Positions 1-4,690 of a stretch of DNA of 5,055 nucleotides are shown here, one piece after another. Source of the stretch: an uncultured Planctomycetaceae bacterium (GTDB taxonomy: Bacteria; Planctomycetota; Phycisphaerae; UBA1845; UTPLA1). The first letter of the stretch is position 1. Each line of letters opens with the position of its first letter. A program made the position numbers and the translations under genes. The notes below the pieces were generated by a model. That model had not been told where the DNA came from, did not search any database, and saw nothing but the letters and a program-made list of their open reading frames with translations. The stretch covers positions 1 through 5,055 of the forward strand of contig CALLKH010000067.1 of NCBI GenBank assembly GCA_938008425.1, read 5' to 3'.

Positions 1-1056
1 GAAGTGAGTATGTTCATCCAGAACGTTCATCATTTTCGCGATGAATGTCTCACGGACGAGAAACGCCCTCCGATTGAGCACGTCGCGATCTTCGACGAAG
101 CCCAGCGCGCCTGGACACTTGAAAAGACGCGCAGCTTCATGCGGCAGAAGAAAGGCCGCGAAAATTTCGACTACTCAGAGCCCGAGTTCCTGATCTCCTG
201 CATGGATCGCCAAACCGATTGGGCCGTCATCATCTGCCTCGTCGGAGGCGGGCAGGAAATCAACACGGGCGAGGCGGGAATCAGCGAGTGGATTCACGCC
301 CTTCGCGAACGATACACCGACTGGCGAATCTATCTTTCATCCAAACTCACTGACAGCGAATACGGCGCTGGCGGGATCCTGCACAGGCTCAAATCGCGGC
401 AACATGTCTTTAAAAAGGACGAACTCCACCTGTCCGTCTCGATGCGCAGCTTCCGAGCGGAAAATGTTTCGCGACTTGTGAAGGAACTTCTTGACCTCGA
501 TTCCGAGGCGGCAAGTCAAACGCTGAGTCAGGTTTCGTCGAAATACCCGATCGTGCTCACACGAGACCTACGAATTGCGAAAGACTGGCTCAGAGATCAA
601 GCCCGCGGCAATGAACGATATGGCATCGTTGTCTCTTCGGAGGCCCAACGACTCAAGCCCCATGCCATAGACGTCCGAGCCAAGATCGATCCCTGCCAGT
701 GGTTTCTCAACGGCAAGAATGACGTGCGATCCTCGTTCTACCTCGAGGACGTTGCGACCGAATTCCAGGTACAGGGTCTCGAACTCGACTGGGCCTGCGT
801 CACCTGGGATGGAGACTTTCGACACACCATGAAGGGTTGGGAGCACTGGTCATTCTGCGGGACACGATGGAACCGAATTAGAAAAGCAGAACGACAGCTG
901 TACTTGAAAAATGCCTACCGTGTTCTCTTGACCCGCGCTCGCCAGGGAATGGTCATCGTGGTTCCTCCGGGTGAGAAGTCCGACACCACGCGCAAACGGG
1001 AATTCTACGATCCGACGTTTGAGTATCTCAAAGGGATCGGATTCCAAACGATCTAG
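1..1056 (+). CDS. DUF2075/Schlafen group 3-like helicase ATPase, C-terminal part (5' truncated)
   Basis: The reading frame is open to the left edge, so the GTG at 4 is probably internal; residues are counted from it. It lacks a Walker A motif, which should lie upstream. Visible helicase motifs are Walker B IFDEAQRAW (29-37), the family-typical GGGQEINTGEAG (81-92), SMRSFRAE (146-153), LTRDLRIAKDWL (185-196), a motif V-like EFQVQGLELD (253-262) and a motif VI-like NAYRVLLTRAR (303-313). This order matches the C-terminal two thirds of DUF2075 proteins, which are superfamily 1-like ATPases predicted to act on DNA or RNA. Family members are often found near restriction or other defence genes, and some carry an N-terminal nuclease domain; neither can be checked here. 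Third-position GC is visibly lower than in the carboxylase gene downstream, which may reflect transfer. The stop is TAG at 1054-1056. The gene is convergent with the carboxylase gene. The family call is firm; the cellular role is not. Confidence 0.88.
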   Translation, partial: EVSMFIQNVHHFRDECLTDEKRPPIEHVAIFDEAQRAWTLEKTRSFMRQKKGRENFDYSEPEFLISCMDRQTDWAVIICLVGGGQEINTGEAGISEWIHALRERYTDWRIYLSSKLTDSEYGAGGILHRLKSRQHVFKKDELHLSVSMRSFRAENVSRLVKELLDLDSEAASQTLSQVSSKYPIVLTRDLRIAKDWLRDQARGNERYGIVVSSEAQRLKPHAIDVRAKIDPCQWFLNGKNDVRSSFYLEDVATEFQVQGLELDWACVTWDGDFRHTMKGWEHWSFCGTRWNRIRKAERQLYLKNAYRVLLTRARQGMVIVVPPGEKSDTTRKREFYDPTFEYLKGIGFQTI

Positions 1057-1143
1057 CACTCTTTGCAAATCGCCGGCGATGACAAGTGGGTAGGACCCGT
1101 AACGCCACAAGGTTTCCGGGGCTCACAGGAGGCAGGCTGAAGA

Positions 1144-1188
1144 CATGGCGACGCGAAAGGCCGTCGCCATGGCACCCGAAGGCGCCAT
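1144..1188 (-). terminator. Two overlapping hairpins, possible 3' end of the carboxylase transcript
   Basis: Reading the minus strand downstream of the carboxylase stop, the first stem is ATGGCGCC (1188-1181), loop TTCG, then GGTGCCAT (1176-1169). This is eight pairs including one G-T wobble, closed by a C(UUCG)G tetraloop, a known extra-stable RNA loop. The second is a perfect 10-bp stem: CATGGCGACG (1144-1153) pairs with CGTCGCCATG (1162-1171) across an 8-nt loop. The two share 1169-1171, so they partly exclude each other. Neither is followed by a clear U tract, so intrinsic termination is uncertain; they may instead stabilise the RNA 3' end. On the plus strand the wobble of the first stem becomes an A-C mismatch, so that stem favours the minus transcript. 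Confidence 0.42.
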
Positions 1189-1223
1189 TATTCTCCATTC
1201 TGCACTCTCCTTTCTACATTCTA
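1189..1223. repeat. Degenerate heptamer tandem repeat (5 units)
   Basis: Five consecutive 7-mers in perfect register read TATTCTC, CATTCTG, CACTCTC, CTTTCTA and CATTCTA on the plus strand. The tract is pyrimidine-rich on this strand. It overlaps the carboxylase stop codon (CTA at 1214-1216) and most of its last three codons, Phe-Arg-Met. The FRM ending is common in methylcrotonyl-CoA carboxylase beta chains, so the last unit is probably coding sequence in origin, with similar units laid down beyond it. The units are imperfect, so an old slippage array or partial chance is possible. Confidence 0.5.
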
Positions 1224-2824
1224 AACACGCCCACCTTCCGCTCCCCCCACGGCGCATTCAAACTCGCCGACAGCGCCAGCCCCAGCACCATCCGCGTGTC
1301 CGCCGGATCGATCACGCCGTCGTCCCAGAGCCGCCCGGTGCTGTAGTACGCGCTCCCCTCGAGCTCGTACTTCTCCAGCGTCGGCCGCTTGAACTCCTCC
1401 TCCTCGGCGGGTGACATCGCCTTGCCACCCTTCGCCGCGAGCTGATCCTTCTTCACCGTGAGCAGCACGTTCGCCGCCTGCTCGCCGCCCATCACGCTGA
1501 TCCGCGCGTTCGGCCACATCCACAGAAACCGCGGCTGGTACGCACGGCCGCACATGCCGTAATTCCCCGCGCCGTACGAGCCGCCGATGATCACCGTGAA
1601 CTTCGGCACGCTCGCATTCGAGACGGCCGCCACCATCTTCGCCCCGTCCTTGGCGATGCCGCCGGACTCGTACTTGCGCCCGACCATGAATCCGGTGATG
1701 TTCTGCAGGAACACGAGCGGCACGCGGCGCACGCTGCACATCTCGACGAAGTGCGCCGCCTTCTGGGCGCTCTCGCTGAAGAGCACGCCGTTGTTCGCCA
1801 CGATGCCGACCGGGTAGCCGAAGATGTGGGCGAAGCCGGTGACGAGCGTCGCGCCGTAGAGCGCCTTGAACTCGTGCAGGCGGCTGCCATCGACGATGCG
1901 GGCGATGACCTCGCGCACGTCGTAGGGCTTTCGAATATCCTTGTTGATGACGCCGTAAATCTCGCGCGGATCGTAGAGCGGCTCCTCGGCCGGCGTCGCG
2001 CCGATGTGCGCCCGCGGCCGGGTGTTGAGATTCGCCACGATGCTTCGCGTGATCGCGAGGGCGTCTTCATCGTTGAGGGCGTAATGATCGGCGACGCCGC
2101 TCGTCCGGCAATGCACATCCGCGCCGCCGAGATCCTCGGCGCTGACTTCTTCGCCCGTCGCCGCCTTCACCAGCGGCGGCCCGCCGAGAAAGATCGTGCC
2201 CTGGTTGCGAACGATCACTGCCTCGTCGCTCATCGCGGGCACGTACGCCCCGCCGGCGGTGCACGAGCCCATGACGACGGCGATCTGCGGAACGCCCATC
2301 GCCGACATCTGCGCCTGGTTGTAGAAGATGCGGCCGAAATGGTCGCGGTCGGGAAAGACCTCGTCCTGCATCGGCAGAAACGCGCCGCCGGAGTCGACGA
2401 GATAGATGCATGGCAGATGATTCTCGCGGGCGATCTCCTGGGCGCGGAGATGCTTCTTGACCGTCATCGGATAATACGTGCCGCCCTTCACCGTCGCATC
2501 GTTCGCGACGATGACACACTCGCGGCCCTGGATGCGGCCGATGCCGGTGACGACGCCGGCGCAGGGCGCGTCGTTGTCGTACAGATCGCACGCGGCCAGC
2601 GGGCTGAGTTCGAGAAACGGGCTGTCCTGATCGATGAGCCGGTCGATGCGATCGCGGGCGACGAGCTTGCCGCGGCCGCGATGCTTCGCGACGGCCGCCT
2701 CCCCCCCGCCCTGCTTGACGAGGTCAACCCGCTTTCGCAGGTCGCTGACGAGGCCGGCCATGTGGTCGGCGTTTTCCTTGAACACGGCATCGGCGGTGCT
2801 GAGCCTGGATTGAATGACGTCCAT
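1214..2824 (-). CDS. liuB: Methylcrotonyl-CoA carboxylase carboxyltransferase (beta) subunit
   Basis: A complete protein of 536 residues, the usual length for bacterial beta chains (about 535). It transfers the carboxyl group from carboxybiotin on the alpha subunit to 3-methylcrotonyl-CoA in cytoplasmic leucine breakdown. Family hallmarks are the N-terminal carboxyltransferase half with VDSGGAFLPMQDEVFPDRDH (143-162), GSCTAGGAYVPAMSDE (186-201) and IFLGGPPLVKAATGE (211-225), and the C-terminal half with NGVLFSESAQKAAHFVE (345-361), FLQNITGFMVG (372-382), GGSYGAGNYGMCGRAY (414-429) and MGGEQAANVL (445-454). The VDSGGAFLPMQDEVFPDRDH segment favours methylcrotonyl- over propionyl-CoA carboxylase; geranoyl-CoA carboxylase is the closest alternative. 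The ATG at 2824 fits the typical N-terminus (MDVIQSRLST) and has a GGAGGG Shine-Dalgarno sequence. An upstream in-frame GTG at 2944 would add 40 residues encoded by hairpin DNA and is unlikely. No biotin carboxylase or other leucine-pathway gene adjoins it. Confidence 0.95.
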   Translation of the reverse strand: MDVIQSRLSTADAVFKENADHMAGLVSDLRKRVDLVKQGGGEAAVAKHRGRGKLVARDRIDRLIDQDSPFLELSPLAACDLYDNDAPCAGVVTGIGRIQGRECVIVANDATVKGGTYYPMTVKKHLRAQEIARENHLPCIYLVDSGGAFLPMQDEVFPDRDHFGRIFYNQAQMSAMGVPQIAVVMGSCTAGGAYVPAMSDEAVIVRNQGTIFLGGPPLVKAATGEEVSAEDLGGADVHCRTSGVADHYALNDEDALAITRSIVANLNTRPRAHIGATPAEEPLYDPREIYGVINKDIRKPYDVREVIARIVDGSRLHEFKALYGATLVTGFAHIFGYPVGIVANNGVLFSESAQKAAHFVEMCSVRRVPLVFLQNITGFMVGRKYESGGIAKDGAKMVAAVSNASVPKFTVIIGGSYGAGNYGMCGRAYQPRFLWMWPNARISVMGGEQAANVLLTVKKDQLAAKGGKAMSPAEEEEFKRPTLEKYELEGSAYYSTGRLWDDGVIDPADTRMVLGLALSASLNAPWGERKVGVFRM

Positions 2825-2835
2825 CGTCGCGAGTA

Positions 2836-2841
2836 CCCTCC
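2836..2841 (-). promoter_or_regulatory. Ribosome binding site of the carboxylase gene
   Basis: The minus strand reads GGAGGG here, 11 nt before the ATG at 2824. It decides the start in favour of this ATG over the in-frame GTG at 2944, which lies at the edge of the repeat region. I see no convincing -35/-10 pair between this site and the hairpins at 2875-2940. Confidence 0.7.
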
Positions 2842-2874
2842 GCGGGAAAAGGTCTATCGGGATGGAGTTTAACT

Positions 2875-2940
2875 GGTCCGGACCGGTGGGACCACCGGGG
2901 GGAGGACCGTGCGGAAACACGGTCCTTTCGCGGAGCGAAA
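2875..2940. repeat. Run of four adjacent palindromes upstream of the carboxylase gene
   Basis: Back-to-back inverted repeats fill this stretch: GGTCCGGACC (2875-2884, perfect palindrome); CCGGTGG, GA, CCACCGG (2883-2898); GGACCGTG (2904-2911) with CACGGTCC (2918-2925) across the 6-nt loop CGGAAA; and TTTCGC, GGA, GCGAAA (2926-2940). The last carries the same TTCGC/GCGAA core as the array at 3118-3202. The run lies 51 nt upstream of the carboxylase ATG, so it would sit in that gene's leader or promoter region. Its role is unknown. Confidence 0.6.
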
Positions 2941-2944
2941 CCAC

Positions 2945-3062
2945 TCAGAGCCGCCCCGTCTCGGGGCGGTGGCGAGGGCACACTTGACTCGCATGGAAAC
3001 TCGCGAAGTCGAGTCGGTGCGTCGACTCAATTGAACACCGGGCTGAGACAGCCCGGCTCTGA
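2945..3062. repeat. 118-bp palindrome-ended repeat element, copy 1
   Basis: The element is bounded by TCAGAGCC and its reverse complement GGCTCTGA. Each end holds a hairpin: CCGCCCCG, TCT, CGGGGCGG (2951-2969) on the left and CCGGGCTG, AGA, CAGCCCGG (3038-3056) on the right. Read outside-in, both ends share TCAGAGCCG, a GTCTC loop region and CGGTG, but the four-base stem core differs (CCCC:GGGG against GGCT:AGCC) with pairing kept. A central stem, GAGTCG (3011-3016) with CGACTC (3023-3028), is also possible. The second copy at 3203-3320 has the same length and 112/118 identity. It resembles paired REP (BIME-like) or small non-autonomous mobile elements; no target-site duplication is clear and no transposase is visible. 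Confidence 0.8.
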
Positions 3063-3117
3063 ATGCATCGCTCGACGCAGGCAACTCAACTCTGGCGGTC
3101 CAGCAAAACCCGGCACA

Positions 3118-3202
3118 TTCGCAGAGCAGACTCGGTTCGTTCGCAAAGCGAACTCAGTTCTTTCGTGAAGCGAACTGAGTCGGTTCGCGGAGCGAAAACC
3201 AA
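3118..3202. repeat. 22-bp-period tandem array of TTCGC/GCGAA hairpins
   Basis: Four units begin exactly 22 bp apart at 3118, 3140, 3162 and 3184. Their first 13 bases are TTCGCAGAGCAGA, TTCGCAAAGCGAA, TTCGTGAAGCGAA and TTCGCGGAGCGAA. Units 2 and 4 contain TTCGC and GCGAA arms around a 3-nt purine loop; unit 3 has one wobble pair; unit 1 is degraded. The intervals are also related (CTCGGTTCG, CTCAGTTCT, CTGAGTCGG). A longer inverted repeat, ACTCAGTTC (3152-3160) with GAACTGAGT (3172-3180), spans the junction of units 2 and 3. The fourth unit abuts the second 118-bp element. There are no unique spacers, so this is not a CRISPR array. Confidence 0.65.
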
Positions 3203-3320
3203 TCAGAGCCGCCCCGTCTCGGGGCGGTGGCGAGGGCACGCTTGATTCGCATGGAAACTCGCGAAGTTGAGTCGGTGCGTCGACTCCGTTGCACACCGGG
3301 CTGAGACAGCCCGGCTCTGA
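3203..3320. repeat. 118-bp palindrome-ended repeat element, copy 2
   Basis: Direct repeat of 2945-3062, offset by 258 bp, with six substitutions and no indel. Both terminal hairpins are identical to copy 1: CCGCCCCG, TCT, CGGGGCGG (3209-3227) and CCGGGCTG, AGA, CAGCCCGG (3297-3314). The central stem GAGTCG (3269-3274) with CGACTC (3281-3286) is kept too; all six substitutions fall outside these three stems. A TTCGC/GCGAA unit lies immediately left of this copy, as it does for copy 1, so the duplicated block probably starts near 2926 and 3183. The right end lies 55 bp beyond the stop codon of the AIM24-family gene, so its hairpin could sit in that gene's 3' untranslated region. Confidence 0.8.
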
Positions 3321-3375
3321 TTGAGTCGCTCACCACAATCGAATCGGTATCGCTCGTTCAAGCTGCGCCGATGAA

Positions 3376-4362
3376 CTACTTCTCAAAGATATTCGCCAGC
3401 CCGCCGAGGACTGAGCCTTCGCCCTTGTTCGTCGCGTAGGTTCCGATGATCCGGCCCGCCAGGCGCGAGAACGGCAGCGATTGGAGCCAGACCGCGCCGG
3501 GTCCGCGCAGGCTCGCGAGGAAGATTCCCTCGCCGCCGAACAGCGACGTCTTGATGCCGCCCGCGCTCGTGATGTCGTAGTTCACCGACGGCTGGAACGC
3601 GACGAGGCAGCCGGTGTCGACGCGAAGCTCCTCGCCGGGGGCGAGATCGCGCCGCACGATGGTGCCGCCGGCGTGAACGAAGGCGAGGCCGTCGCCGCGG
3701 AGGCGCTGAAGGATGAAACCCTCGCCGCCGAAGAGCGCGACGCCGATTTTCTTCTGAAACGCGATGTCGATCTGCACGCCGCGCGCGGCGCAGAGGAACG
3801 CGTTTTTCTGGCAGAGCATCTCGCCGCCCATCTGGTCGAGCGCCATCGGCACGATCTTGCCGGGATACGGCGAGGCGAAGGCGACCTTTTCGCGCTGGCT
3901 GCCCATCGCCCCGAACGTCGTGAGAAAGAGCGACTCGCCAGTGATCATCCGCTTGCCGGCGTCGAACAGCTTGCCGATGAAGCCCTGCTCCTTCGACGGA
4001 TCGCCGAAGACCGTCTGCATCTGGATGCCCTTCGTCATGTACATCATCGCGCCGGCCTCGGCGATGACGACCTCGTTCGGATCGAGCGTGATCTCCACGA
4101 ACTGCATGTCGTCGCCGAAGATTTCGTAGTCGATCTCGTCGGCCCGGCGCGACTTCGGCGCGGGCGGCGGGCCGGCATGGCCGCGAAAGGTTTCCGCGAT
4201 GGCGGCCACGTGCCGCGCCTGGGTCCAGTTCGCGACATTCGGGCCGTAGACGAGCGTATCAAGCCCCTGGAGCCCCGGCAGCTTGGCGATGAGATCCTCA
4301 CGGCTCATCGGACCGACGGGTTCGGTGTTGTTCGCGTAGTACCAACCGCTTTCGCTGGACAT
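3376..4362 (-). CDS. GYF_2 domain-AIM24/TIGR00266 family fusion protein
   Basis: A complete 328-residue protein with no signal peptide or membrane segment that I can see. Residues about 6-57 form a GYF_2-type domain (GWYYANNTEPVGPMSREDLI at 6-25, then DTLVYGPNVANW at 35-46), a small fold thought to mediate protein contacts. A Pro-rich linker (64-70) leads to an AIM24/TIGR00266 domain (about 75-328), a beta-rich fold with typical segments AEAGAMMYMT (101-110), FGGEGFILQRLRGDG (211-225), HAGGTIVRRDLAPGEEL (230-246), VDTGCLVAF (248-256) and FGGEGIFLASLRGPG (275-289). The two FGGEG segments look like an internal repeat. Yeast Aim24 is needed for mitochondrial inner-membrane organisation; the bacterial role is unknown. 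The ATG has a GAGGGAG Shine-Dalgarno sequence at 4371-4377, 8 nt away. The family call is firm; function is not assigned. Confidence 0.93.
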   Translation of the reverse strand: MSSESGWYYANNTEPVGPMSREDLIAKLPGLQGLDTLVYGPNVANWTQARHVAAIAETFRGHAGPPPAPKSRRADEIDYEIFGDDMQFVEITLDPNEVVIAEAGAMMYMTKGIQMQTVFGDPSKEQGFIGKLFDAGKRMITGESLFLTTFGAMGSQREKVAFASPYPGKIVPMALDQMGGEMLCQKNAFLCAARGVQIDIAFQKKIGVALFGGEGFILQRLRGDGLAFVHAGGTIVRRDLAPGEELRVDTGCLVAFQPSVNYDITSAGGIKTSLFGGEGIFLASLRGPGAVWLQSLPFSRLAGRIIGTYATNKGEGSVLGGLANIFEK

Positions 4363-4385
4363 GTCAGGTTCTCCCTCACTACCGC

Positions 4386-4418
4386 GCGGCCGATGTCGAA
4401 TTCGACAGCATCGGCCGC
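4386..4418. promoter_or_regulatory. 33-nt strong hairpin in the leader of the AIM24-family gene
   Basis: GCGGCCGATG (4386-4395) pairs perfectly with CATCGGCCGC (4409-4418). Nested inside is the perfect 14-bp palindrome TGTCGAATTCGACA (4394-4407), so a long near-continuous stem is also possible as an alternative fold. It lies 23 nt upstream of the minus-strand ATG at 4362, just beyond the Shine-Dalgarno sequence. It could be a DNA operator, or an RNA structure affecting translation or stability. Its position suggests a link to this gene, but no mechanism is shown. Confidence 0.5.
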
Positions 4419-4490
4419 CCGAATGGGTTGCGAAACCGCGTCGAAATATTCGGCCCGGCGGCGATGCAACGCGGCCAAGCCACGGAATTT

Positions 4491-4518
4491 AACATACCGG
4501 CGCGCCACTCGGACGCAA
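4491..4518 (-). promoter_or_regulatory. Weak candidate promoter for the AIM24-family gene
   Basis: On the minus strand TTGCGT (4518-4513) and TATGTT (4496-4491) are 16 bp apart, matching the sigma-70-type -35 and -10 consensus at 3/6 and 4/6 positions. Transcription from here would give a leader of roughly 120 nt that includes the hairpin at 4386-4418. This is the best pair I found in the gap, but it is close to what chance would give. Confidence 0.2.
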
Positions 4519-4607
4519 GCGCAGGCCGGGCACAGGGCTGAATCGTAGAGGCGTGTCCGACATTTCGGCTTGAGCCCGCCCGCCCCCCGGCGCCCCCACG
4601 GTCGCCC

Positions 4608-4636
4608 GAAATCGGTCGCTGACGCATACCGATTTC
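4608..4636. promoter_or_regulatory. 9-bp perfect inverted repeat, candidate operator
   Basis: GAAATCGGT (4608-4616) and ACCGATTTC (4628-4636) are perfect inverted arms separated by 11 nt, so the half-sites start 20 bp apart, about two helical turns. The repeat centre (4622) is about 40 bp upstream of the start site predicted from the TATAAT box at 4650. The right arm covers the place where a -35 element would be, and no -35-like hexamer is seen there. The arrangement suits a dimeric regulator. The regulator is not identified. Confidence 0.5.
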
Positions 4637-4649
4637 CCGGGCTGACATG

Positions 4650-4655
4650 TATAAT
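4650..4655 (+). promoter_or_regulatory. -10 box (TATAAT) of the lipoprotein gene
   Basis: A perfect TATAAT lies 35 nt upstream of the ATG at 4691. The predicted start is near 4662, giving a leader of about 29 nt. The -35 position (around 4627-4632, TACCGA) matches TTGACA at only 2/6 positions and lies in the inverted repeat, which hints at activator dependence. TG directly precedes the box, without the one-base gap of a true extended -10. Confidence 0.5.
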
Positions 4656-4690
4656 TCACCGCGAGGGCATATTGATTCGGGCGGATCACC

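Noticed and set aside
1069..1080. 12-bp perfect palindrome ATCGCCGGCGAT, 12 nt after the helicase stop
   Set aside because: There is no loop and no T tract, and a palindrome of this size is not rare in GC-rich DNA, so I do not call it a terminator.
1086..1414. Short plus-strand open frames (86 and 89 codons) across the convergent gap
   Set aside because: They run through a hairpin and a heptamer repeat and then antisense to the carboxylase gene, with no domain.
1751..2872. Long plus-strand open frame (373 codons) opposite the carboxylase gene
   Set aside because: It is antisense to a fully conserved carboxylase gene and has the Arg/Ala/Asp-rich low-complexity composition typical of GC-rich shadow frames.
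2825..2944. 40-residue N-terminal extension of the carboxylase from an in-frame GTG at 2944
   Set aside because: The extension is encoded by palindromic repeat DNA, while the ATG at 2824 has a GGAGGG ribosome site and gives the usual family N-terminus.
3118..3202. CRISPR array
   Set aside because: The 22-bp units are contiguous and degenerate, with no unique spacers and no cas genes.
2869..3336. Small minus-strand open frames (60-89 codons) through the two 118-bp copies, giving similar peptides (RAGLSQPGVQ...)
   Set aside because: The similarity follows from DNA identity. Of five codons differing between copies, three change the residue (Leu/Arg, Val/Ile, Cys/Arg), and the frames run through the hairpins, so there is no sign of coding selection.
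3481..4548. Plus-strand open frame of 355 codons opposite the AIM24-family gene
   Set aside because: It is antisense to a clear family member, with a repetitive Ala/Glu/Arg-rich translation and no domain.
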